Shown here: positions 1 through 11,728 of the stretch, piece after piece
Layout of the letters: the number at the start of each line of letters is the position of its first letter
Numbering within the stretch: position 1 is the stretch's first letter
Assembly: GCA_026874595.1 (NCBI GenBank)
Contig: CM049306.1
Span: 32,005,019-32,069,018, forward strand
DNA: 64,000 nt
Direction: 5' to 3'
Source: Sipunculus nudus
Lineage: Eukaryota; Annelida; Sipuncula; Golfingiida; Sipunculidae
Position numbers and translations under genes: made by a program
Notes under the pieces: generated by a model
The model's input: the letters and a program-made list of their open reading frames with translations, nothing else
Told to the model about the DNA's origin: nothing
Database searches by the model: none

Positions 1-897
1 CTTTTTTATTTTTTTTCCCGCGAATAACAGGTACTGTGAAATCCAACAGAGTGTTCTATGTATAGAGGTATCAGGTGCTTAGCTTGTTATATGTGTCAAC
101 GCATATTTGTCTACCATGGGCAGACGTTCACTGAATAAACTAGTGTTAATGGAACCAAAAAGCATTCGGGTTGACAAACACATACACAGCAAGTCGCCTT
201 CATCCGCCTATCACATGGACGGAATATATAGTTATGATCTTGCATCTGTCTAGATATATATATAATTACCGGTTCGGAGGTTAGAAAATGTATCAATAAC
301 AAAAAAATAAAGATATTTCATATCGTAATCTTTTTTTTGCATTCAGGGGGGGGGGGGGGGGGTTGTACTGTGGCTGAATCATAACTGGTCGAAATAAATT
401 AACCCAATGATTATACCAGTATTAGTATCATTTCTCTAATAGCCCCGTCTTTAATATACTCATTCGGTAGGCGCAGAGTGCTCAGGAACTCGAAAAGAAA
501 AACCCTTGGTGTTATTGAGATATTCCTGGCTGATGTTCTTCCGTGAAGCTTCCCGTGCGCTGAGGCTGTAGGAAGGATGTTATTGTGTCCTTTATATACA
601 ATTAACAAACATCGTCCCTTCGATATAACATCGGCTATAACATGTTAACACCTTCTCGTGACCTTTAAAATTACCCTCTGTAAGAACGTGGTAGTCGGGA
701 GGATTAACTATTATGTTGTTAGCTCAGTGGGCGGCATGTTATCATTATAACATGTGTCCTGGTCCCTCCTTTCAGCCAGTCGGCAAGGGCTTTGGTTATA
801 TGGTGTATCACTGTTTATTGAAAACATGAAGGTATCACTGTTTATTGAGTACGGATGAAGACAAAAGTGATTCCATTATTTATCCATTTGGATATCA
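1..897. other. Non-coding flank upstream of the AKH1-like gene
   Basis: AT-rich sequence with a G run at 346-362 and short TA runs. No credible coding exon was seen. The 5'UTR exon of the downstream gene could lie here or beyond the window. One weak possibility is the TATA-like stretch near 593 followed by a donor-like CTCT|GTAAGA near 680, but nothing else supports it. Confidence 0.4.
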
Positions 898-1060
898 GGG
901 GCCTGTTTCAATAACATTTTACTGGACTTAAGCCCAGTTGGGGGCCTAAATACCATGATTACAATTGTGACGTCATAATGGTTACCATGGTGACACACAG
1001 ATGCCCCTGGGCTTAAGTCACCTACATGACTTAAGTCACCTTATTGCAACACACCCCAGG
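898..1060. mobile_element. Short palindromic MITE-like element
   Basis: The left end (AGGGGCCTGTTTCAATAA, then GACTTAAGCCC) and the reverse complement of the right end (CCTGGGGTGTGTTGCAATAA, then GACTTAAG) match imperfectly as long terminal inverted repeats around about 160 bp. No ORF is present. The layout suits a non-autonomous DNA transposon, and similar GGGCCTGTTTCA-type elements are common in invertebrate genomes (general knowledge). No clear target-site duplication was identified. Confidence 0.55.
968..975. promoter_or_regulatory. Perfect CRE octamer (TGACGTCA)
   Basis: A palindromic consensus CREB/ATF site lies inside the MITE-like element, about 335 bp upstream of the AKH1 start codon. 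The start codon is in the second exon, so the site may be intronic or upstream depending on where transcription begins. Regulatory use is inference only. Confidence 0.3.
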
Positions 1061-1280
1061 CTTTTTACTCAGGCGACAAGAATAAAGCATAAGTCTTAAC
1101 TTTAGTTGCTCTTTCTCCTTATTTCCTTATTGCAATGGCGGTGTTCGTACAAGGGGCGCGTTAGCTCAACTCTCAAGTCTTACTTGCCCCACCTATGCTG
1201 TCTGATTGTTCAGTATAGATTCTGTTTAGTTAAGTACAATATATATATGTCTAAAGTCTTCTAAAAAATGTTATGATTTT

Positions 1281-1309
1281 GTTGTTTCAGCTCACGTGAC
1301 ACATCAACC
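1281..1309 (+). other. 3' splice site and 5'UTR segment of AKH1 exon 2
   Basis: A pyrimidine-rich GTTGTTTCAG ends at 1290 and is followed by 19 nt of untranslated sequence and the ATG (context ATCAACCATGA). This implies a separate upstream 5'UTR exon. The paralogue near 32.16 kb has the same arrangement, with 13 nt between acceptor and ATG. Confidence 0.7.
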
Positions 1310-4300
1310 ATGAAGCACCACATGGTCCTGTTGATAGCTTGTGTTGTCATGGCCTATCACCTACAGAGCGCGACAGCACAATTCAGTTTCTCTCTGCCGG
1401 GTAAATGGGGTAACGGGAAGAGAGCCATGCAAGGCTGGGCCAAGAGGGACGCTTCCTGTGCTGATTTTGACACTCAGGCCCTTCTTGATATCTATAGAAC
1501 CATACAAGTGAGTAGTCAGTGCATTCTCCTTTAATAAGTAACAAATTTGTGTTTATTTATCATTTCATTATTACTGGGGCGACATCTATTTTTCATTCTC
1601 AACGCGAATGCTACATTTTCAAAATGTAATGGGAATTAAAAGCTGAAATATAAAATATAAAAAAGTAGGGACTTTACTCAAGAAAACATAATTGCAAAAA
1701 AATTGTTTCAAACCATAGTTGAAAAAAGCGTAGACCTGTTTTCGAAAATCTATTTCCAACTAAAATATGTAAGCTAACAGGCATATGTAAATTATATTAG
1801 CCGACATTTGGTGAGACGTACAGGCACTATATACCTCTGTTTCCAAGGCCTGACGGAAGATCGCTGGTGCTTCCATCTACGTAAAAAGTAATAACATATT
1901 CAGACAATAATATCACGCAGCAAATCTTAAACGTCCCTGGGTTGGACTACTGCGCTGTGTTCACGCAACGTTCGTACTATACGTCCTCCCGGTTGGCTCA
2001 GGGCCAATGAGAGCAAAGTGTATGTTTCTGACTTTGATCGGACATAATCATTATTAGTCGAAACATTTTTGGCCCCGTGGCAACTGCGTGCCTGGAGGCA
2101 ATAATTTGCAAGCCTACTGAAGAAAGCGGTGGTTAAATGAAATAAGTAACAGAACGAATGTAGCTTGGTCACTTCGTCAGGATTATCACCCTAGGTCGGA
2201 CTTTCAATACCCTTGTATCACTTGTATTTTATCGGATTTTATTATGTGCTAAGACTTACAGCGATGACTAGTCTTACGTCTGCTATAATGATCATTTATA
2301 TATGATTTATTTCTGCATTTAAAGTATTTGTAGACAGATAGTTTCTTCTATATTTCCTTGTTTGTTGGTTTGCTTTGAGAACCGGATCGCTCATAGATTA
2401 ATTATCGGTGTTGAAAAAATATCAAATGGTCTGTAATACTTAAGGATATAACTCTCTAGCAGATTACATCAATGCTGCCTGTATTGGGTGGTGGCGTAGT
2501 TTACGCTAGTGGATGTTTATGTTTTATACCGGTAGTGTTTTGTCATGATGTATTAAACATCAGAATTATTACCTGTGCATATTAAAATACAGTAAGAAGT
2601 AAGCATATTGCGTAATTTAAGTTTTACTATGTGCTAAATGTCTATGTAAATTGGAGCTGTTAGGGACTTATAAAGTATTCTCTGACCCGCACATTAAATT
2701 AGGAGCGGATACAGGTATTTAAAATACAGGGGGGGGGGGTTGTCAAATTGTGAGGCCACGAAGCGGGTGAACCGAGACGTAAAGCCCCGAGGGGGCTGGA
2801 TTTTTTTTAGAGGAGGGTACATTTTTTGAAAAATTTAAGTTGTAATCGTGCAATCTAGGGTAGCTTAAATGCATTATAAAACCAGACTTATACATTGTAA
2901 CTGGAAACGTGACGGTGTACTATGAGTTTTTTCCCAGATTTTTTGGCAAGATTAAAAAAAAAGGGGGGGGGGGGGGGGGGGAGGGGCGCGTACCCGCCGC
3001 CCCCCCCCCCCCCCTTAATCGGCTCTTGATCTTTGTAACCATATACGTTCCCTTCTAACTGTATGTGAATATCTACTTCAATGAACTTTCTCGTTTTGTG
3101 TTTTTTATGGTATCTTTCAATTATGGTTTCCCAACAAAACTATTTACCGAAGGGCAATAAACTCCATAACAGAAATCACATCCCACAAAAAAATTTAAAT
3201 CATAAGCTTTGAATTACAATTACACTCAGGAAAAAAATCAATTATTTTGTCAAACTTCGGTTTTTAAAGCATTGATTAGGCAGATTTTATCCGCAATGAA
3301 AATGCATTTAATTTAAGGAACACTCATGCACAGAAAAGAATATCTTATTTTTTAGTAAAGGCTTCAACAAAGATAAATATTTTTCGGAAAACGCATCTTT
3401 AATTAGAATATTTTACGAAATTTTATTCAATTAATACTTTCATATAAGACATTTATAAAACGTTGGTTTAGTTTGGTAACTTAGGCAAGTTGTTTCTATA
3501 AAAGATAATTTAATCAGCTGAGGTTAAATATTATAACCACGTCAAGTGATGAGAATATGTTATGTCACCTCTGCTCGCGGTATATGTGAGTACGAGTCCT
3601 GAAGAATGATATTTAAAATCAAATATAGGTTTATTATTGAGTAGTTATACGGACTCAGACATCATTATACACCGACCATTTAACCATTCTGAACCTTTGC
3701 CCCCTCAACTTGAGAATACTTGCTTCAGCTGAAACGGAAGACGACAGCAGACGACAGGTCCGGCACGCACAACACCCGTGCTCGTGATAACTGTGTAGTC
3801 ACATGACAATAGCTCAATTTGAATTTGTCTAAGCATGGCGTCCCCGTCTTTTATTTATATTTCACACTGCGGTCATGTGCCTCGCTCAGCAGGAAGGGCG
3901 ATCTCATATTTCCATGTACAAAAATAGGGGAATTTATATGACTGTACTGTCCGCGCCGGGATCTTTACGACCCCTGCAAATAATCGTACAGGAACAGACG
4001 TTCATGCAGCTCTGTGACATATCATCATGAGAATAGTAATTGTTATAGAAGTCTTATGGAAAGAAGAAATATAAAACTACCGCAAACCGATAGATCACTA
4101 GAAGATTACATTGGACAATGTAAAATTGATAAGTATATTTTTAGATTGCACCTTAGTATCCTGGGTTTTAGTGATAATAACATGCAACATTTTATAGACA
4201 TTAGAAGAAAACAGTTATTCGTTCAGCGAGGAAGTCGATAAATTGATAAAACTCATTCATTTGGAATAAAGTGCATTTGTACAAATATTTTATATATGCT

Positions 4301-4546
4301 TTTTGAGTCATATATTGCTACCAAATAGAATAATGTCGACACAAGGCAGTTGAAACACGTAAATTATTGTAAACCAACTATTTTATATTTGTGCATACTT
4401 TTGAGGGTATGTATTTAGGAAATAATTCACAGAGCATTCACCATGGAATAATTTAAAAACTCTTCTAACGTCTTCGTTTTCAGGCCGAGGCTTGGCGGGT
4501 CAGCCGATGTCTGCAAGGAAAGATGGAGGACACAAACAAACAGTGA
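1310..4546 (+). CDS. AKH1: AKH/GnRH-superfamily neuropeptide precursor, AKH1-like; join 1310..1507, 4484..4546
   Basis: Precursor of a secreted amidated neurohormone that would act on a rhodopsin-family GPCR. Residues 1-23 form a signal peptide. Gln24 begins QFSFSLPGKWGN, followed by Gly36 (amide donor) and Lys-Arg37-38 (convertase site), so the product is a pyroglutamyl, C-terminally amidated dodecapeptide. A hexapeptide AMQGWA and a second Lys-Arg (45-46) precede an associated peptide with Cys50. The exon ends after Gln66 at CAA|GTGAGT. The acceptor TCGTTTTCAG at 4474-4483 opens exon 2, which reads AEAWRVSRCLQGKMEDTNKQ and stop. Total length is 86 residues, with Cys50 and Cys75 as the expected disulfide pair. 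The open frame beyond 1507 is intron. The family call is strong; the AKH1 name rests on recalled annelid peptides, and a GnRH/corazonin-type label is the alternative. Confidence 0.93.
1508..4483 (+). other. AKH1 coding intron (phase 0, 2976 nt)
   Basis: The intron is bounded by GTGAGT and TTTTCAG. It contains a G11 run near 2730, a G19 run at 2963-2981 facing a C15 run at 3000-3014, and an isolated 62-codon open stretch from the ATG at 4056 to 4241 that matches nothing I recognise. No further exon of this gene is needed, because the two flanking exons join in frame. Confidence 0.85.
2963..3014. repeat. Homopolymer G19/C15 inverted pair
   Basis: Nineteen Gs are followed by AGGGGCGCGTACCCGCCG and then about fifteen Cs. 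The block can fold into a very GC-rich hairpin, and the G run could form a quadruplex. Such blocks are also common assembly trouble spots. Confidence 0.7.
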
Positions 4547-4560
4547 CATCACGTCATCAG

Positions 4561-5350
4561 GTTAATCATGGTTTAAATTATTCATAAAACTATATATATA
4601 TATATATAATATTCAAACTTTATGAAAGGATTAATAAAATGTTAAAATCATAAAATCACTTCATACAATTATTGGCATCTTAAAAATTTGTTTTCAGAAT
4701 GCTGCCTTCTTTGGTTCGATAAAATCTGTTATGTTTAGTCAAATAACTTTCGAAAATAGCCTTTGTGTTGCAGCATACGTTCGGGTTGATTACCCAAGTA
4801 GAGGGAAGGGAGATTGTTTGGTCAGAGCTATTTGCTCATTTTCTGTTTCTATATGTATATTTGTACTTGCCGGAAATGTTGGTCTGTAGCTGACTTCATT
4901 CACATAGCCTCAGATGGCGCAGTTCAACTTTGTTAAATGAGGTGTAACACGATCTTATAGTCTGATAGTTGTGTATTATTCCTTGAGTTGCCTAAATTCA
5001 TATATAAGCTTATTAAGGAAGCTAAGGAAAATATTTGACTTGAAACACATTGAGTTTCCGGTATGGTCAGTGTCTTATTTTACTCAGTGTATTGATTTTG
5101 ACGGGAGTCAGCATATTCGACTCTAACATTTTTATAATTTAAGTTTTCTAACATATTTTGTTGCGTAAGGAATCAAGTTACTATATGATGTGATTTTGTT
5201 TTTATTTCAGGTAGCCGTTAAACGTCCGATCTCTCACTGTGGACCCCTCGGATGCCATCCTTTTTGTTTTCCCTTCAACAGTGTCTCTACATGATCAGAT
5301 TACATTAATTTTGTATGATATGTCAGCGAATAAACTCATAGTGCCAATAT
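4561..5350 (+). other. Candidate 3'UTR intron (4561-5210) and terminal exon (5211-5350) of AKH1
   Basis: Fourteen nucleotides after the stop codon a donor-like CAG|GTTAAT appears. A strong acceptor (TTTGTTTTTATTTCAG) ends at 5210. The following roughly 130 nt hold no long ORF and carry AATAAA at 5329-5334. The paralogue has a perfect GTAAGT 27 nt past its stop, so a 3'UTR intron seems to be shared. The donor here is weak, so a read-through 3'UTR remains possible. Confidence 0.5.
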
Positions 5351-5382
5351 AATAGCAAGCGTTTTTTTCTTGTTTAATGGAG

Positions 5383-5385
<3 letters not shown>

Positions 5386-5430
<45 letters not shown>

Positions 5431-5454
5431 CAAAGAGAGAGAGAGAGAGAGAGA
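5386..5454. repeat. (GA)n microsatellite
   Basis: A GA dinucleotide run with two short interruptions starts about 50 bp after the AKH1 polyadenylation signal. Confidence 0.95.
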
Positions 5455-8400
5455 AGTATAGAAGGTATACTTACGCAAGGAGGATATTGCAAGACTAGGT
5501 CGGTCCTTCTCCGAAATCCATAAAGTATTTCTTACTTGACTGTCTTTTTTTTATAAACACCTGACATCATAAATAACTAAATTCCATATGAAGAGTATAT
5601 TCGAATGTATGTATATATGTATATAGTATATATGTATATCTATAATGCTTGTATATATATATACATATATATATGTGTGTGTGTGTGAGTGTGTCCAAGA
5701 TGCAGAAGATCACTGGATTATTCAAACTTAAAAAAAAGGATAAAAAAAACATATCTCACTGAGATAAATATATGTCAAACAGATGTTTTAGTTTAAATAC
5801 ATAAACACGCATGTTGTTCCGTTCCTTTAGATCCAGATAACAAAGGTACAGGCCATGCCAGAGACGTCTCAGATTGTTATTCTGGGTATTGAATAGCAAA
5901 AACAAGGCAGCCATTGCTGCACAGGTTGGCTTATTCCTATATAAATATAAACACGGTCACATTTAGCCATCCCAAGATATTTATTTTATCCGTAAAAATG
6001 GACCGTAGCTTCTGCGTACATTTTCCCGCTCGAATGTATGTAAACAAACTTCTCAAAAAGTTCTGAACAGATTTGCAGATCTTTTGCGTCTGGGCGGACT
6101 TTTATTGTCCCAGTTATGACCAGATATATTCATCGATATTAGGTACCATGGTGTTCACAATTATTTACAGGTAAACACAAGAAAGTTTCATTTGGATCCT
6201 GGCGGAGGTATGTGGGCTCCGATTCAAAATCTGGTTGTAAATATTACCCTTTAGTGGACAATTAAGACCAAATTGAGAAGAAATACTCATTTAAGAAAGC
6301 AACTTGCAATAGTAATTTCTGGTTCTTATAAAAACCCTGTCGCCAGGGACAGCGTCTGCAGTGAACGGCAAGCCTTAAAATTACAGATACAATTATAGAA
6401 TATTTGTGACAGTGAACACCAATCATTAGCTTTTTAAAGGTGCTTGTTTGAACGCGTGACGATTGACTTTGACCTCAGTCAGTAGATTTGAGATGTTGCC
6501 TTTTCATTTAATGGTTTAATTACATTTCTTAAATTGTTTCGAATTTATTCGAGATAATTAGGCCGCTAATGACTGATTTACAAAATTATGATAACGTTGC
6601 CAAATTTCATTGTCTATCCCATGTTGAATAGACTACAGAAGATTTCACATTTATAATACTAATTACTGGAGTACATTTTCATATCGATCATCATTACAGC
6701 CTTAGTGAGTGATCATCCATGAAGTATCGATATTTGCACAAAAGAAATAAAATAATGTCGACATTGGATTATCGGTTTGGCATAGTTATTTGTATACCAT
6801 TTTCAACTAAGTAGACGCAGGAGTCTTGATCGAACGCAAACAAAAGGGAGGACTTTCTATTTCAGCTATTTTATTGACCTTTTTAAAAAACATTGATTTG
6901 ATGAAAAAGCATCCACCTCATTGGAAGACAAATAACAAGTCGAAAATATAAAAAAGAACATCTTTTTCTGTCTCTTTTATTTTGTTTGGAAGATTTACCT
7001 CTGTTGATATATCGGTTTCTGACAGAGCCATCGAAAATCGGGATGGACCACTCAACCTGAAGGACTGACGCTGTATCAATACTCCTGCCAGCTTTCATAA
7101 CAGCATAGCTTCACTGATGATATAAATGAACAAAATAACATTCTTACAGACCGCATACAATGGCACAAAACGCTTATAATTGAAAATACAAAACACTGTA
7201 CACATATGTAGGAAAAAGTTCAAAGAAGTAGTTCGATCATGAATTGCAAAAATAGTGTCTTCTTTAGACACATCTGCATTGATTGTGTTCTAAAGGCTCC
7301 AATATGACACCTCCCACGTGACTCCTTAATCCCGAGATTAAGAACTTGTAATCATAATAAACGAAAACATGAATTGAGCTGAGTGCATAGTTGTCAAATA
7401 TGGTGTTATATTTATAATGTTTTGTTAAAAGATAAGGGCAATATACACCAAGCTGTGGAGTTGTTGACTTTATTACATATCAAAAGAGATGTTTTTTTTT
7501 CATGGTGCCATCCATAGGGAATGCAAATGCAGCTATTACAAAAATATTTTACAACCATAATATCTCTTACAAGTGTAGAAACGTTCAGACTGAAACTGAA
7601 GAAACCTGAATCTGGACTCTCTCTTATGTCTTCATTAGTCTTTACTGCCAAATCTTCAACCGAGATCCCTTGATACCCAATAACTTATTACTTGTAACTG
7701 CTTTAACGAAACCGGTACAATTTGTCCTGGTCGCGACCACTTCACAGGTTCCACATGCATCACTAAACTTACAGGATAGAACCCTCAGTGGTTTTACAAT
7801 GAATTTTTAATAAACACACTGAAAGAAAAATTCGTATCGAGCCCGGATTTGTATGTATTTATATTGGCTTTTACATGAGCGGTTTCGGTGTTTTTGTGGC
7901 TGTCATGAATCAATCAAGTGATATAATTCATAGAACAATTTACAATATAAATCATTGAATACATTTCTAATAACTTTTGAATACATGACTCAGACCGAAT
8001 CACCCCGTGGTCACATTTTACAAAAAAACAAAATTAACTATATTGTTAAAGCTTCCCTGTCATTTAATATGAGTTAAAAACCATATACACATTTTTGCGG
8101 GTTATTTTAGTAAGCAATAAATACATTGTAGAGAATTCGTGAGATTGTAGAAATTTTACAGAACAGTTTGATCCCAATGAGCTGAAACCTGAGATTGTAG
8201 AGCAAGAGACCACTTGAAATTGTGTCATGGTTTCGGGAAAAACTTTTGCCCTTGGTATTTCATTCTCCATGTTATGACTTTCGACATCCGACCTCTGACA
8301 TCTTGGTTTCAGTGTGTACCAAGATGGCACCATGTGAACGCCTTTGTAATAGTTGCGAGGAATGAATCATCTAAGGTTTTGGAAGGAAATTCCGAAGGTA

Positions 8401-10369
8401 CGTTCGAATTCATCTGCGGGAACACTTTAGCGGCGATTGTGCCCACAGCGGCAGTGAAGAACTCAGAATAACGTGACGGACGGACTGAGAAATAAATCCT
8501 CCGGTTGCTTACAGCTGAGCGATAAAAGGTTATGTATATATCCGGTGCCAGTCTGTCGGGTAGGACTATTGCAATGTGACAAAATTTTAATTTTGGCAGC
8601 CATTTCGAGATCCAGCGCAAACAGTGACCGAAAAATGAAAAACAAAAATGATTTGTGCACTTTTGGTTGTGCACTTGAGCAGGGAACCTTACTACCACCC
8701 CCTACCCCGCCCAAGCACAGAAAAAAATATAATCCAAATATTAATATGTCACCTTTCCCAACATCTTCTGGGAAGGCTTAAATAAATCTTCATTTCATCA
8801 GTGTAATATGATATTTAAATGCAGATTGATCTCCTAGTTTTGACCATTCTGAGGTGATGATCGATAACACTAATCTTATAGATCAAAGGTCATAGATTTA
8901 AAGCAACATTATAGATTATGCGGTGACGTGATTAAAAATTCGTTCTCCGCTAATTTACCGCTGGTTTTCAAACTACGAGTATACCGTTTGTTGATAAAAT
9001 TCACTTAATTTGGTTAATGCACGCAGCAGGAAGTATCTGATGTAAATGAACTTGCTGTTCTGCCTCAAACAAAGGCAGTCAGTGGGTTAATATTGGCTCC
9101 AGCCCATTTTACACTGTAAGCCATCGTAATATATAAGTTTTAGGTCCTTGAACCAGCATGATGTATATCTCCAAAAATCACGTGACTTTTAGGGTTCTCC
9201 TCATCACATGATCCGGGGGTGATTTTTAATTACAGAGAACCTTATATGTATAGCGCCTTATAGGTAATGCGCAGGTCATCACTTGCAGGCCTGATGCAAA
9301 CCAGTCGATAACACCTTGAAGCCGATCCGAATACAAAACGGATCAAGAGCTTACATTTTTGAGGTATTGACCCCTAAACTCCGCATAATGTAGACAACTC
9401 TTTTTCAACAAAACCGAGGAATATGCAAATAGGTTTCACAGGCAACATCATAAAAAGACATCTAGGTATCATTATCAAATATAAAATTTATCCAATCATG
9501 TGCTACTTTTAAATTACGAGATAATGGATGGGTAATGACAATCAGAAATGAAAACAAAGTGATTTGATTGAAACAAAGAGATTTTTCCAAGCTTTGGTTA
9601 TCTGTTATTTTCCAAATGTTAATAACTGAGTTTATTCAGATGATATTTAAATCCAGATATTTAACTATTGTTTTTTGTCGAATGGTTATGTGATTAATAG
9701 CTTACTATACGTACATATTAATGAAATGTAGGTAATTCCTTTCAAGAAAAGATCTCACAACACCTCAGTGATGGATTTATGAATTTAAGGTAGTTGTTAA
9801 CATATGTGGAAGTTGAAAGCTCACTTACTGAAAAATGCTTATTTAAAAATTTCGATTCTTCAGACTTGTCCTCGTTGAATGTTTTTTTATTATTTGGTGT
9901 CCCTCTATTATAAACACCGAGGGAAATAAACAAACCAAACAGCCTTGTTGAGGTGGGATCGGCTTTTCTGCCCGATTTTTATAAAAAGTTAAAATGGATT
10001 AGCTTTAGTTGATAGACGCCAGATATTAAAATAGACCCCTTTAAATGACATAAAATGGCATATCGTACGTCGTTAATATAAAACAATCCCACAGGAAATC
10101 CGACACCACCAAGATCGACCCACACCAATAGTATATGGGATCTTCTCTTTTTCCATGTATCCCCCCCACCCCCCACCAATTTTATGCGTTATCCTTCTAA
10201 AAAAAACTGGCTAACAAACAAGCAGACATCATTAATACATAACGTTCTTAACGGAGGTAAAAAATCATACCAACACATGAATTCTGTAGTCCTACTGAAC
10301 AGTTAATATCTTTGCTGAATAAAGCTGCCTTTACCTGTCGTGCTGACTGCGTTAAGCTTTGTGCTTAAA
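5455..10369. other. Intergenic, no supported gene
   Basis: AT-rich sequence with TA/TG microsatellite at about 5598-5690. The open frames here are short, overlap on both strands and lack signal peptides, domains or paired splice sites. Nothing coding is supported. Confidence 0.5.
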
Positions 10370-10780
10370 GCGTTTACCGGGCATGCCGTATGCGGATACA
10401 GGTAGCAGAACATCGTATACGGAATGCGATATAAAACTGCGTGGCATTTATTTTGAGGGTGGTAATCATTGCGGCAAGGGACAAATAATTTCAAAGCCCG
10501 CTGGATCACCCTGCATCCGTTCATTATACATATAGTCCATGAGCCAGAGGGGTTCACCGGTACCACCTGGGGTGGCAAATGTTTAATGTTAAAATGTAAT
10601 ATGGTTTTCAGAGCCCCTGGGCGTTATTCCGCGCGCTGTATGCGGATCCAAAACTCCACCGTGTCTTATACCGCATACCGCTAAAGCCTCGGTCATAACC
10701 CGCTGCCGTCACCGCACACCGTAGAGTACCGTACGGTTTGTGGGACCGCAGGAATACTTAACTGCGGGCCCGGTAAACGC
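10370..10780. mobile_element. Candidate non-autonomous DNA transposon with inverted ends
   Basis: GCGTTTACCGGGC at 10370-10382 is repeated perfectly inverted at 10768-10780. The interior is richer in GC than its surroundings and repeats motifs around CCGCATAC/GTATGCGG in both orientations. Similarity of the outer flanks (GCTTAAA / TTTTTTAAGC-like) suggests that the true ends lie slightly outside. No transposase frame is present and the family is unknown. Confidence 0.4.
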
Positions 10781-11265
10781 AGCTTTTTTAATGCGGAACG
10801 AGACACGCGCAGTAAATCTGAGAAGATGTGGATCAGCGTAAGACGCACGGTATAGAAACCACGTACAGGACCAATTTACCACGTATTTTATATACATGAT
10901 CTCTCGTTAGCATGTAATACATAAACATTATAATGACAATAGCAATATATACATCGTGATATATGAACATATATTAGATATTTACAACAGAATATACACG
11001 CAAAAATAGAAACAAATAGAGTAATCGTGAATGAAATTAACATACATAGGACAATTTAATATATAAAACTTTCACGGATTTTCTAGACAATATGAGAAGA
11101 CGTGAAACACATACTGGGATACATATCGTTATTTAAAATTTGTATTTGATGATATAAACATTAATAAGGCATTGGAAATCTTATCCCTCCTCATATCATA
11201 GAGTATATTACTCCTATTTATCATGAATGAATTCTTTTAATTTTTCATTCTCATTTCTTCTTTAG
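10781..11265. other. Non-coding spacer
   Basis: AT-rich, with no feature recognised. It ends in the pyrimidine-rich acceptor-like TCATTTCTTCTTTAG at 11265. Confidence 0.4.
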
Positions 11266-11279
11266 GATCAGTATTGACA

Positions 11280-11728
11280 ATGATGTTTGCATCTAACTTA
11301 GCCGTGGCTTTTGGCCTCGTCTGCCATTATTTGCTGTCAGTCGGGAGCGTGATTAAATTAGGGTGTATATTTGATAATGCTCCCCTGCTTTTTGTTTTAA
11401 AGCTATCAAACAAATGATGACTTTTTAGAATTTGACTTACAGAAGGATGACTATTATTGCACGGGAGATGTTAAGAAATTTGCAGGTCACCCTGTCTTGA
11501 GAAACGGAAGTAGTAAGTGGTTTTTTGCATCTTTATGTTTATCATGAATGGTTCACACTGATTTTGAAGACAGATGGGTCTTGAACAACAGGAAGAAACA
11601 ACCTGTTAAGTTTAAAATCATTCGCGCTCTTGTTATTTGTAGGTGGAGGCAAGCGGTCTGTGCGTACAGCTCTCCAGATCAGTACCATGGTCCAAATATG
11701 GAGAGTAACTGATGACATTGAAATATAA
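11280..11728 (+). CDS. Candidate small multi-exon gene for a secreted peptide (unidentified)
   Basis: Three pieces read as possible exons. The first follows an acceptor at 11265 and begins ATG-ATG at 11280, coding a signal-peptide-like hydrophobic N-terminus (about 23 residues ending LLSVGS). The second, from about 11403 to 11512, codes a stretch including DDYYCTGDVKKFAGHPVLRN and ends at a clean donor, AGTA|GTAAGT. After a 130-nt intron (11513-11642, acceptor TTGTTATTTGTAG) the third exon continues in frame with GGKRSVRTALQISTMVQIW and stops at 11726-11728. GGKR would be an amidation plus dibasic cleavage signal. The first-to-second junction is unclear because the best phase match would leave an intron of only 40 nt. 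I recognise no family. A fossil or chance assembly is possible. Confidence 0.3.

Noticed and set aside
1508-1534. Open frame continuing past the AKH1 exon (VSSQCILL)
   Set aside because: It begins exactly at a GTGAGT donor, and the conserved Cys-containing second exon lies at 4484, so this is read-through into intron.
4014-4241. 75-codon open frame in the AKH1 intron
   Set aside because: The first ATG is internal, at 4056. No homology or splice context was recognised, and it lies wholly inside a supported intron.
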